A stretch of DNA of 64,000 nucleotides from Flammula alnicola (Eukaryota; Basidiomycota; Agaricomycetes; Agaricales; Strophariaceae), in NCBI GenBank assembly GCA_015499995.1, contig JADNRV010000120.1, positions 99,187-163,186 on the forward strand. Direction: 5' to 3'. Positions 35,775 through 46,919 of this stretch are shown here, in pieces. Below the pieces are notes generated by a model. The model searched no databases. It was not told the DNA's origin and was given only the letters and a program-made list of their open reading frames with translations. How positions within the stretch are numbered: position 1 is the first letter of the stretch; each line of letters opens with the position of its first letter. The position numbers and the translations under genes are program-made.

Positions 35775-36465
35775 TCAGTCAAAACCGATGAATCGAGCTG
35801 GTAGACTTGCTAAAGCCAGCCCTCGCGGCGGGGCTACGGGCCTCGTGATAGCAACTGCGGTCCACAACTGATCTTCGTTGATAGTCTTGATCTGGTAATC
35901 ATGGTTAGAATTGGAAAAACTATTAATAAACAGGGGGTGTACTCACGACATATTCTCCATTCCCAGCGCATTCGATGCCGTAGGTGGTTGCGGGAGCACC
36001 TGCGACTGCGACTTGGGCCAGGAATAGGTTCTAGATGGGATAATAAGTGTAAGCAATGCTTCAGCAAAAATTCAATGAAGGGGTACTAACAGATTCGGTA
36101 AGATGCAAGGTTGTCACATTACGAGCAAGTTCGATATTCAAGATATGAAAGCCGCCTTGATCAGCGTTCGTAAGTGTCCACTGTACAATACAACATTACG
36201 ACTTCATCAGCAAAGGGAAAGGTAACCAATACTTCGAAGCTCTTACCACACCGAGCTGTCCCTTGGGAGGTGCTGTCTCTAAGACGGTGAAGTTTCCTGT
36301 TGCACTTGGCCTTCCGACGGTCAAAAACCCTCCGGTAAAGCCTACACTTTCGATACCGTAGTTGCCAGGTTCGACGGGCAAGCAAGGAGCCTGTGCCGCA
36401 GCATGCATGACACTTCCCATGGCGAGAAGCGACATGACGAGGAGGGATTTGAAGAAAGATGGCAT
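35775..36465 (-). CDS. Small secreted beta-trefoil-like protein
   Basis: Spliced minus-strand exons encode about 160 residues with a signal peptide, MPSFFKSLLVMSLLAMGSVM, cleaved before or near AQAPCL. The mature part has three similar beta-rich segments: EPGNYGIESVGFTGGFLTVG, PPKGQLGVWTLTNADQGGFH, and TTYGIECAGNGEYVIK followed by DQLWTAV. The recurring G-x-Y-x-I and x-x-W-T-x pattern recalls fungal beta-trefoil proteins, such as serine-protease inhibitors of the I66 type or ricin-B lectins. The fold is inference. The introns at about 36.19-36.25, 36.03-36.09 and 35.89-35.95 kb match those of the paralogue at 60131. No glycosylation or binding site can be assigned. Confidence 0.65.
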
Positions 36466-36558
36466 CTTTCAGAGTTTGGATGTGTGAGGGTTTGAACTGC
36501 TTGTCTTCAAGTGATGAGAGGCGATGTTCTGAGTATGCTACGAAGCAATTTGGGTGTC

Positions 36559-36565
36559 TTTTATA
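36559..36565 (-). promoter_or_regulatory. TATA box of the secreted gene at 36465
   Basis: TATAAAA lies 94 bp upstream of the start, inside GGTATAAAAGACACCCAAAT. The same 20 bases and spacing occur upstream of the paralogue (60037-60043). About 300 bp of promoter are similar between the two. Confidence 0.7.
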
Positions 36566-37655
36566 CCCCTCGCCCTAGGGTTAAAGCACGACGAGTACAC
36601 TAATAAAACGTATCGGACAAAACTGACCGTAATTTGGCTCCGAACAGAAGGACTGGATACGTGACCAATATTCATCGGAGGACGAGGTTTTCTGGATTCT
36701 GGCGTCATTGGATGCAACAATAAACCGAGTAACTGCCAGGGAATGATGTAGCAATAGGAATAAACCAAGGGATTAGAAAGCCTTCCTGAGAGATGAGAAG
36801 ACACACCTACTTTTTATCTCGAATTACAACTCTTGTTAGCATCTTTGGAGAACATTCAGACAAATCAGATAATCTTTGCTGACACCCTCAACTGGAAAGT
36901 GTCCTAAGAATAGCGTACGAGCTGTATCAAACGGTCGACTAAAAATAGAACCGTCCATGACAGATGTCGACAAGTTCACTGCGTCTGCCTTCCAATCAGA
37001 CACGGCAGAGCAGCCGTACAACTTGAAGGATCGCGGACATTTGCGATTGTCTTCTAGACACAGGATGAATATCATCCCCGATTTCCAAGGCCATTCCAGA
37101 GTCGAGAAGATTGCTATGGACCGACTTGCAGTTCGGTGATGACCTTGTCCTGGACACTCGACTGTTGACTTTAATTATGATTGATTGGTACGAGGAACAT
37201 ATGATCAGCGCATTTGACGTTCTGGTGTTACAAAAAGTAAGAATCTATTTAAACCATGTCAGAGGAGGACATGAAAATCCTACAGAGAAGACACCTAATT
37301 CGATACCATCGCAGGAATGCCAACCCTTTAGAAATTAAGACAATTCGGAGATCAAACCGAGAAGTTATACCCTCCTGCTCGCCACTGTTCGCTCTATGAA
37401 CGACGGCCAGATCCAATATAGTACAGTTATCGACTAAGTAACTTCTCGTTTTGTTTGCGCCCCCGTTGCCTGGATAGTCCCGGCTTTGGGCTGGCGCTGA
37501 GTCGGGAGCGCCAAACTCAGACAACCTTTCTGGAAGACTCTCTTCAAATATCGATATCATATTACACTTCTCTGGAAATCTGCAATCTACATCTACAACC
37601 ACACTGAAAATGACTGTCTACCACGGAGGAACGTTTGGCTGACTTTAGTCTGGAA
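36566..37655. other. Intergenic region
   Basis: The first part is the duplicated promoter of the trefoil-like gene. The 37.57-37.65 kb part matches the 3' flank of the intact Z gene (15.2-15.3 kb, reverse complement). Between them I find no gene I can support. Confidence 0.4.
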
Positions 37656-38035
37656 TCACTTTCTCTTTGATGCTCCTGGCTTGGAGATAGAACTGTGTGG
37701 CGGACTATGTGGCCTTGAAGGTGGCTGAGGGCTAGACGGTCTCAACTGATGTTCATGAGGGTGGTCTCGTTAGAGGCGCACTATGCGGAGGAGGATTATT
37801 GACGTGCATCTGCATGCGGGCAGGAGCTTCGTGCGCCCTTCCTGCATCATTAAGGTGCCTCACAGGACCGAACTCCTTCCCGAACTTCTCAAGGTTCAGT
37901 GTCTTCTTTGGAAGGTACTTCCAAGGAGCCTTGTGCGACTCGGACGCTGTGTTCTTGTACTGGGCTTCTACGTCTTTCTTCTCATTGAGCTGATTCATGT
38001 AATGCTCGTGATTCTGCAGGCGAGGCAGATACCTA

Positions 38036-41000
38036 AGGTAGGGGTCATCAGGAACCGGCTACCTTATGTAATCAGAAAACATGCTCAACGGCGAGCTCAA
38101 TAACATCCACCACACTAATTTTTTCATCACTTTGACAACTAGGAATCATAAAGAAGATATAGATCTCCAGTTCTCCGTTTTTACTTTCTAAAAATTCATC
38201 TCAGAAACTTAGCTATTTTGGAAAAAATATTTCTTTGTAAAAAAGCCTCTAAATGACCTAAAAACTCATTTGACAATGGAAGAGAAACTGCTGAATTTTT
38301 CGGCGCGCAAATTTTGCCGCTTATATAATACAGTCACGTGACCCACACACGCAGAGAAAGGACCCCTTCCTGCTGCGAAAACCCTTCGAAAACTGCCCAA
38401 AACCCATCACAGGTGCAACCATGGGCCGACCATCCAAGGCAACCATGGCTCGACGTAATAATCATAACCTCGGAAAGTCTAAAAACCCCCAAAATCCAAC
38501 TGTGGAAGATGTTTCTGACGATGAAGACATGGATCTCAAGGAGGACGACTTACTCGAGGAGGGCTTCTTCTTTCTGGATGAGGGGGATGCCGCCGCGGAA
38601 GGTTTTGATGACTCTGACAGTGATGATGATGAAGTGAGCGAAGCCGAGGTTGATGAACTTCAAAACGAGGCAGAAATTGAACATTTCAATGCGGTTCTTC
38701 TCGAGGCTCAGGCTATGGCAGTGAAGGCAGAATGTGAGGCCGCTGGCCAAAGGACAAAGCGTAAACGACATTACATGGGCAATTCGGATCGCACCAAACG
38801 ATATCATGCTCAAAAGCGTCGAGCGCTCATGGCCGCTGGTCAAACACTCATCAGCTCAATGTTTTCGAAGAACGGGAAGGAATTAACACCTTGTGTCGTA
38901 GAAGAAACAAGGGCCCCAGAAATTATTGAGATCATGGACGAAGAAGACTCCTCGGATGAAGAAGATGACGAAATTGAAATGTCTTTGGAGAGATTGTTCC
39001 CTGGCAAACACGAGGTGAGTTTATTTGAAGTGAATGAATGGAAAGAAATCTTACCGAGCAAAAACAGACCTGTATTCCGATGACCGAAGAACCTGATCCA
39101 TCTCGTGCATCAAGTCCAGAGGTCATTGTTGAAACTGTTGATCCAATGGCTGCCGCTCGCAAACAAGTTGAAGAACTGCTTCGAGAACTTCGAGAAGGGC
39201 GACGACCTCACGATGACAGTCTTGAAACAGCCACTGATCAGATTCTGAATGGTCTGTGTTACAAAGACTTTCCAGCTCTGCGTCGTGCACGAGCTAAATT
39301 GACCATCAAAGCAAAAGACAAAAAGCTTGATGTCTTCTTTCGAAGTCGGATCACGGCAATGGTGGCAACACTGAACTTCTATCTCGATCCAGAGCTGTCA
39401 TACTCATGGAGAGAATCTTCGGTTCTTGCGGCAAAGGCCCTGGGACGTGGCATTAAGCATGCACGGAATCTACGGAAATGGATCAAGGATTACCTTCACT
39501 CAGAAAAGCTCCCGCTTCATCGTTATGGCACCTATCACTCATCGATCCTCGAGGATGAAGACTTCCGAAGAGACATTCAGCTGCATTTGACGGAAATTGC
39601 AAAGAAAGGGTTCATACGTGCACAAGATATTGTGGACTACGTAGCGACGGAGGAAGTCCAGCAGCGGCTCGGAACACGAGCCCGAGGTATTCATGTCAGA
39701 ACTGCACGGCGATGGCTTCATAAACTCAGCTGGCGGTACAGACAGAAGAAAAAGGGAATGTACATTGACGGGCATGAACGCGAGGATGTCGTGGAATATC
39801 GAAACAAGTTTGTCAAGCGCTGGAAGGAATACGAGAAGAGGTTCATCATTTACGACAACAATGGGAACGTTCTTTCAACACCTACCGGATTTCCTGTTCC
39901 AGAAAGAGCCTTCCGTTTGATCCTGGTGACCCACGATGAATCCACGTTCTACGAAAATGACCGCCGCAAGATGCATTGGGTCAATGAACATGCAAAGGCT
40001 GTTGCAGAGAAGAAAGGGGAGGGACAATCAATCATGGTGTCTGATTTTTTAACATCGGAATGGGGCCGGCTCACGGATGGAGATGAGTGAGAAAACTTTC
40101 ACAAAATGACAATTGTGAGACTGACCATTGACTTTAGGGAAGCGCGCGTGTTCTTCAAAGCAGGGAAGGGCCGCGATGGGTATTTTGACTCTGAAGATCT
40201 ACTTCAGCAGGTGGAAAATGCGATCGATATTTTTGAAGGAAAAACCAATGGGTTTGCGACTGGCCTTTTCCTGTTTGATAACGCTCCGAGCCATCAGAAA
40301 CGCGCACAAGATGCCCTATCAGCACGGAAAATGCCCAAAAACCCACACGCGACATGGCGGCAGCATAAAGACGGACCAAAAATGCGACTCACAAATTTTG
40401 GAAGCGATAACATGCCGCAGGACTTCTACTTCACTGAAGATCATCCGACAATGCCTGGATGGTTCAAAGGGATGGAGAATATCATCCGCGAACGGGGGCT
40501 CTGGCCCGAGAAAGGCTTGAATGCACAATGCGAGGGGTTCAAATGCGAGGCGGGGAAGACAGACTGCTGCTGTCGTCGGTTGTTATTCACACAGCCTGAT
40601 TTCGTGAACCAGAAATCTCACCTGGAAGAGTTGATCACATCTCGAGGCCACATTTGTGATTTTTACCCCAAGTACCATTGCGAGCTCAATTTCATTGAGC
40701 AGTACTGGGGAGCATCCAAGTTGAGATATAGGACGACGCCGAAGACAAACGACATGAAAGAGATGGAAAGGAACGTGAGAGAGTGTCTCGACGACGTGCC
40801 ACTTGTTCAGATTCAACGGTGAGCTTCTTTCTCCTCGGACATCATGTCGCAGCTAAATTTAGCTAATCTTATCTGAATCAGCTACGCGAATCGCGCTGCC
40901 CGGTTTATCAGCGCATATGGCCAAGGCTTGACCGGTCCGGAAGCGGCCTGGGCAAACCGGAAATATCATGGCCACCGAACATTACCTCCAGACATGGCTT

Positions 41001-41187
41001 TAAAGCTCAAAGACGAGCACGAAAAAAAGTATAGTACATCAGACAATAATATATAATATCTCTAGAGTTTTTTAAACCAAAAATCTACAGCTTTATTTTT
41101 ATATTTTTTGAAAGTCCATATTTTGCCGCTCTTGGCGCTTACATAAACCGATTACATAAGGTAGCCGGTTCCTGGTGACCCCTACCT
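38036..41187. mobile_element. Complete DDE DNA transposon, 3152 bp
   Basis: Inverted repeats of 38 bp lie at 38036-38073 and 41150-41187. They start AGGTAGGGGTCA and differ at one position. TA flanks both ends (38034-38035 and 41188-41189), the duplication expected of Tc1/mariner-like elements. The interior holds a single intact transposase gene. Near-identical termini and an open frame suggest a recent, possibly active, insertion. Confidence 0.88.
38421..41056 (+). CDS. DDE transposase (822 aa)
   Basis: Four exons, 38421-39014, 39068-40086, 40138-40818 and 40882-41056, give 822 residues with every junction in frame. The N-terminal 200 residues are acidic, followed by a basic KRKRHYMGNSDRTKRYHAQK segment that may be a nuclear signal. 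The middle, about residues 270-440, has helix-turn-helix-like character (ARNLRKWIKDYL, VRTARRWLHKLSWRYRQKKK). The catalytic candidates are D488 in VTHDESTFY, D585 in LFDNAPSHQ and E725 in NFIEQYWGASK. The gap between D585 and E725 is about 140 residues, far longer than the 34-39 of Tc1/mariner. It holds a Cys cluster, CEGFKCEAGKTDCCC, which may bind zinc. The gene cuts and rejoins the element's own ends. Exact superfamily placement is uncertain. Confidence 0.85.
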
Positions 41188-41563
41188 TACTATGTTCGGC
41201 CTCCTGAAGGTGGCCAGGTCCGCCAAAGTGCGAAGCCCTAGATTCCCCAGTCGACGGGCTCCAGACATGTCCCGCAGTCGCCACACGTCCTGGTCTGAGG
41301 TTGTTGCTGGCTTGTACTGGCTTCTTTTCTCTCGGTGGAGGAGGCAGGGTGGTGCCGGGCCGCGGGCGTTTTTTGAAGGGGGAACCATCAACAAGAGCGT
41401 CACTGTGGGTGTTCAGGCGTGTGGGCGCTTCGTGGCCACATCGTTGATCACTGCCATGCATCGATCACGCCTTGCCTTATTATTGATCTGCATCTGTGGG
41501 CGTTGCCAAGAAAAGATCAGGCGTTTTTTTCTTCGACATTCCAATTTTTCACCGCTCAGCGCC

Positions 41564-42229
41564 ATGGACGACGGAGAAACTCGATGCCCAGTGTTCTGCA
41601 CCGCTGATATCCCCACCAGCGTAAGCCAAAATCGACCATTAGTTTTCTTCAAAGTGCTAATTTTCTCAATCTTTGCTCTATAGACCCTAAACCTCCTCTT
41701 ACATTGCACGGAAGAATATCTTTCAGAATTTAATTCGCCAAACTACACCGCACACGTATCTGACCGGATCGTCTTCATCGATAGCAAAGATATCACCACC
41801 ATCACCAAGGGATCTTCTCCCCCTATCACCTCATCGCCCACCGCCTTCCTCGGACACACTCTCCAGCAAGTGCGCGATTGGTTCGACGCAAATATCACCC
41901 AGCCATGCCCGAAAGGATACATGCCATACTGCTTCCTGGTGCTCGACGGCGAAAGCGCAGAGGACGACAGCTGTATTTTCGTCTGCACGCAAGATTCTGC
42001 TCCGGGAGAGATACACTCGCTGCGCTGTACATTTGACGTTGCGATGGTGAATGCCGTTGCGTGCGATATTCAAGGGGAGTCGATCGAGGAGGGCTTGATG
42101 GGGAGCTTCATGAGAAGCGGGGTGACCATGACGAAGGAAAATTTGAAGCTGGCAATGGATGGAGGGTTGTATATCCAAGATGGAGAGGTCAAGCTGGATC
42201 AGGGATGGAGAAACTTCAGAAACTGGTAA
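41564..42229 (+). CDS. Family Y protein, copy E (200 aa)
   Basis: Exons 41564-41620 and 41684-42229 around a 63-nt intron encode 200 residues, starting MDDGETRCPVFCTADIPTS and ending GWRNFRNW. This is the only copy on the plus strand. Its downstream flank matches the X-Y spacer of units A and B as far as the first two codons of X (ATGGCG at about 42577), then diverges. A Z copy diverges upstream. So it is an inverted Z-Y-(x) block, with X lost. Confidence 0.75.
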
Positions 42230-42959
42230 TTGAGCGAACTTGTGTCGTGCTACAATTTTCCGCGATCCTGTAAGTAAGTTCAATAGGTATTAAAAAAGTT
42301 TCCGTCCAAGGAGAGTGGAAAGGGAGTATTTAAAAAGAAGAGAAAAACGTCGCATATAAACCCCTTCTCTGTCCCCTCAACGTTCAACGTTCAACCTCCA
42401 TCCTAACGCTCTCGAATGGACTCCTCGTCTCTGTTGCTCTCGTCCTCCCCAGCTTGTGGTACTATGATGATGGGGTCCCTCAGCTGTGTCAGAAAATCTG
42501 TCGTGCGGAACTGATACTACTAGATAGTAGAGCTGGCAGTGGAGGGCAACGACTCAGGAGTAAGTCGTAACGTCATGGCGAAGCGGAGCTCCAAAATCCG
42601 CCAAACATTGCACCTGTTTTGCGCAGCAAACATTCACCGGCAGAAGAACGGCGGCTTGGAACGAACCTGGGCTAAGTAGGCCACATTCTGAACGCGTTGC
42701 CAACTTGCCCACACTGTGCCAGCCGTCAAGCTTTTGTTCGTCTTAGCGAAGGCCACAGAAGGTGAGGATTTGACTATCCAAAGTGTCGAGTACGTATTCT
42801 CCTCTTGCTGTCAGCTAGAACTAACGTAAGTAATTTTTTTTTTGGGATTCGCTTCTACTTTGCAGGCGAGACAGTGGGCCGAGACGAAGAGACGCGGTGA
42901 TGTAGCGGGGATGTGCATATAGCCTCTTTACTCATGACCGCCTGGTTGTAACTGGCAAG

Positions 42960-43655
42960 AGTATGGCAATCGAACACCATCCTCTGACCGCTTTGATGAT
43001 ACAACGAAGGATGATACCGTCGACCTTTCGGGTTACCCAGCGCGTGAAGTTCCCATCACATTGGCCAGCGACGAACCCTGGGGCGACAATGACGTTTTCG
43101 ACTCCGATGGTATCTTTAAAACTGTATCTCGACCGGGAGCCGGTGTCGAGAAATTCGTATAGGCATATCGACGAGCTAATGGTTTGGACAGAGGGACATG
43201 CCTACAACAAGTTGGCGTGGCCCAGGGAACGACGATACCAAGGTTTCTTGACACTTTCATGGTCTGTCCTCTCTCTTTTTTTAATGCAGCGCCCGTTCTG
43301 ATTGCTTGGTCTCGCAGGTAAAATCATCGGACGAGGACGAGGAGAAGTCGGCTATTGCAATCTCGTATGTCGAGGGCACGCCCATCCGGCACCACTGTCG
43401 GCAGCTTGGCGGCACTCGATGGTATTGCCATGCTGTTCGATTTTGGATCTTCCCGACCTAGCTTCTTCCCTACCGCTGCAGAGAACGAAACACATGAAGG
43501 CGAGCGTATGAAGGCGGCCCACTTGTACGGTTGATTTTCGACACGTGCCGGTCGGTGGAGTTGGATGCCTCTATGGAGGAGTTGGAAGAGAATATCTGGG
43601 CTTTCTTCGAGTGGATTCGACGAGAGCATCCGAGCGATGCATGGATTCAAGCTTA
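42960..43655 (+). pseudogene. Kinase-like gene fragment beside Y copy E
   Basis: Blocks in shifting frames read DDTVDLSGYPAREVPITLAS, FDSDGIFKTVSRPGAGVEKF, AYRRANGLDRGTC, EEKSAIAISYVEGTPIRHHC with QLGG, and a closing ELEENIWAFFEWIRREHPSD. The EEK-AIA-SYV-GT block matches 30193-30570, and the segment near 43160-43250 matches the reverse complement of 21190-21290. At least three frame changes or stops break it. The three fragments together suggest one kinase-like gene travelling with the Y cassette. Confidence 0.5.
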
Positions 43656-43968
43656 GGAGCGTCCATTGGCATCGCTGAATCCCAGGTATATGAAAAAAAT
43701 CTAGTAGTAACGATTAATTAGCGATTAGATGGCCGACATGGTGTAGATAATATCGCTAAGTTTTTGTCATTCAATACACAATTTGCAAGGCCACTGACTT
43801 CTCTTGCACTGGAACCCCCCACTGATCGAATGTGCTCCTAGTATTTAAAAAAAAAAACTCATTGTTTAATTCTCTGGTGTGGCTGAGTGTGGCACTGGTT
43901 CGTCACTAGCACTAGTCACCTCAGTCCCACACTCGCATCTGACTTTCACCTTTTCATGGCAGGCTATC

Positions 43969-44334
43969 ATGAGCCGCTGCAATTTTTCCGCATCTTCGAG
44001 CCCATTTATCATCAATCCGCTTAACCAACCCTTCAGTACCTTCACCTATATCGCCGACTTCGCAGCTCTGGATGAGAAGTCCTTCCTGCGAGAACTGATG
44101 AACTACCCTGGAAAGTTGGAGAAAGATATCATTGCAGCGTACACGCTGAAGTATGGGGGTATCGACAAGTTCTTGGCAATCGCTAGAGAGGAAAAGCGTA
44201 AGCATACGTGGCCAGAATGGCGCCAACAAACCGCCTTATTTACTCAGGATACCTACCCGAAATCAAGAAGCCGTCACTCTCACCCTCCAGTCAAACTTGT
44301 GATTCAAGACCTGAGACCTGAACCGTCGGGTTAG
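43969..44334 (+). CDS. Small hypothetical protein (121 aa)
   Basis: An open frame from the ATG at 43969 reads MSRCNFSASSSPFIINPLNQ, then FTYIADFAALDEKSFLRELM, EKDIIAAYTLKYGGIDKFLA and a basic C-terminus. The helical middle looks protein-like. No family is recognised. It lies between the kinase-like fragment and the inverted DUF4238 copy and may be a further decayed or orphan piece. Confidence 0.4.
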   Translation: MSRCNFSASSSPFIINPLNQPFSTFTYIADFAALDEKSFLRELMNYPGKLEKDIIAAYTLKYGGIDKFLAIAREEKRKHTWPEWRQQTALFTQDTYPKSRSRHSHPPVKLVIQDLRPEPSG

Positions 44335-44686
44335 TGGGACATGAAATTTGTTGAGGCTAATCATGAGGATGTCAACTGAGGAGCTTTCTTAATGTTCAGA
44401 TGCATGTTTGGCTGACACTTGCGCAACCTAATCTAAGGCGATGTGAACTTTTTCTCTCATATAAAACTTGTATAAAACATCACTCCGCCAAATTTATTAT
44501 ATGCACGCCGATAATTGGGATACATTCAGCTAATTCATGTACGGAAGAAGCGAATTTCATATGTTACTCTAAAAATACGAACGATGTGGAAAGCCATCTG
44601 AAAAACACCATAAAATGGTAACAAAAATAAGTAAAGAAATGGCTGTCACGACAAGTGGATTGCGGTAACAACGACGTTCCGTGCCA

Positions 44687-46538
44687 CTAATGTCCTTCAA
44701 AAGAGAAAACCGTAACGTCCATCCAAGGAAAGAGACGGTTAAATAAAAGGAAACGGTGATGTTCGCAGAGCCAGTGCGTAAATCCAATTATAGCCGCCTC
44801 GTATTTGATTCGATTTGTAATATCAGAGTTTGTAGGCCCCACTCCTAGCACTTCGACTTGGTAGCCTATCAGTGCGAAGAAAAGCTCAGACTCTTCCTTG
44901 GGGAGTTTCTCCACAAGGGTGTACGAGGATTGAAAGTGTCGTCGTCGGTGGGGTAGAGGCGGCGGAGGAAGAATTTCCTTCATCTTCAAGATCGCTCTCG
45001 CCGTCATTTGGTGGATTTCGGATGTTGTTTTGTTGTATTTAGAGACATCGTCCGTCACGGTGGCCAGATGGTATATGCGATAGGCCCTGTCGTACGTGGA
45101 TGCAAATTCGATTACGCCACTCTCGATGGACTTGAGGACGATATCAATTCCGGAACAAGGGCCTGGCGAAGTTGAGGAAGGTCCCGAGACGTCAACGTGT
45201 TCCGAGAGGATACCGAAAAGGCTGCGATATAGGTGTTTGCTTTCATGGACATATGGTTCTGGTGATTGCAGGTAGGATTCGACTGTTCTCCGCATGGCAG
45301 CCGGTGAAGCAAAGGTGACATTTCCATTGGCTGGAACATTCAATAGAACAACTTGGTTGACAGCGAGAGTCTGTTTCTTTGTGAGCATGGTGATCTTGAA
45401 CGTGAAGACGTCTTCTTGGGCAGCTGGGGTCGTACGGTAGATGCCCAAGGCCTTCGCAGCAGTTTCGGCGTCTGCCAGTCGAGGGAATGTAAACCTGGCA
45501 TAAGTCGACGACGCTTTGACTGTAGGAATGTCGATAAGGGTGCTTGATAAAAGTTGATATGACAGCCTTGGACAATAGCTTTGCCGTGATTCTGTCATCG
45601 GAGACCAAGTTGGCCCGCAGCACGAGTGCAATCTTTGGACCGACGATGAAGAGCCGATGTATGTCAGGCTCCCCGTCGATCACCCCTTCCCACAGTCCGA
45701 AAGAATTATTGCCAATGACGAATTCCTCGCCCTCTGCAGCTTGCCATATACCCAGGAACGACATATTGGCCATATCTGTATAGTCAACTGCTGGATAATT
45801 ATCAATGAGCTTGGGGTCTACTCTTGTTTGCAGCATCCTGGCAAACCCCATCACTCCATATTTCTCCCACAAAGCCTCTGCGGCAGTCACTATCTTGTGG
45901 TGCGGTGTTTGGAGGATGTATTTTAGGCCGAATAGAAAAATGTCATTCTTGGTACGAAGGTCGTATTTCTCCCGAAGGAATTTGTAATATTCACGGAGCG
46001 GGGCATTGTCTGCGTGATTCTCGTCAAAATACGATGAGATGAGAGGTGTTCGTCGATAGTGCATGAGATAGATAAACTTGCGCAAGGTCTCCAGTTCTTT
46101 CCTCTTCATTGTAACGACATCCCGTCGAGCGTCGGTGGCCAAGTGTATACTCCGAATAATTGTTGCTGCGTCGTTCTCAAGCCGAGATAGTCCTTGTTCA
46201 AGGTGGTCTACGTTCTGCGTATTGCGTTGATCGCGATACATGTTGATGTTCCCGTGGACCTTTCCAATTGGCTGGTGCTCGAATCTTTGGCTCTGGATGT
46301 CATACAACATAATGGTATCTTGATCAACGCCAGTTTTACGAGCCTTGTGGAAGTTCTTCTGTCGCTCTTTCTTGTTCCTGTCCGATGTCCTTGTTGGGCG
46401 CTTATTTAGGGTTCGAGAAAAGGAGATCGCGTACCGAGGTTGGATTTGAGTATCTTGAAAGTAACGAAGAATGAAACGAGGAATATAATGTTGGTATTGA
46501 TCTTTTGGTAGGTCAGTGCTAGTTGAAGTCGCCGCCAT
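44687..46538 (-). pseudogene. DUF4238-like protein, frameshifted copy
   Basis: Exon 1 is 46435-46538 and starts at the same place as in the intact paralogue (MAATSTSTDLPKDQYQHYIP). An intron at 46378-46434 corresponds to the paralogue's. The frame runs well through FLGIWQAAEGEEFVIGNNSF and KIALVLRANLVSDD, then shifts at about 45550-45570. The second frame resumes with STLIDIPTVKASSTYARF and continues to the stop at 44687. The C-terminus is shorter than the paralogue's. The break sits where the alignment also gains extra codons, so a short insertion probably caused it; a sequencing error is possible. Confidence 0.7.
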
Positions 46539-46919
46539 AATGTTATGATGAGGGTTCAACTTGAACAAGAAGTTTGACGTGGCCATATGGGGCGACGGCC
46601 GCGACGCAACTGATGGTTCTATGGGGCTGTGCAGCGGGACCCGGCCCGGGGACGATATCTAAAATCTGAACAAGGCCACAAGTCCATGCGAGAGGGAGCT
46701 CCCTTCCGGATCCATAAGATTCTACTGCCAGAGCTTTCTTGCCAAGTAGGTATTATATGGATGAATAATACAACCCATTAATCGAAGACCTCCGCGCCCA
46801 TCCTTAACTTTTAAGAAGACAGTGCTTGTAAGCGTTGGCTTGTCAAGCACGAATTGACTTCGGTAAGTATGACATTCCTTTACAGTACGTGTTTCTCAAC
46901 TTTAAATCTGTCATTTCTA

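Larger units (their letters stand above)
37656..41460 (-). pseudogene. Gene Z, third copy, split by a transposon
   Basis: The C-terminal half of Z (37656-38033) and a middle part (41190-41460) are on the minus strand, separated by the 3.15-kb element. Recognisable blocks are RCGHEAPTRLNTHS, DGSPFKKRP, ESRASHFGGPGHLQEAEH on one side and YMNQLNEKKDVEAQYKN, GRAHEAPARMQMHVNNPPP on the other. The signal peptide and first exon are missing, and the 41460 end abuts the upstream region of Y copy E. Confidence 0.75.
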
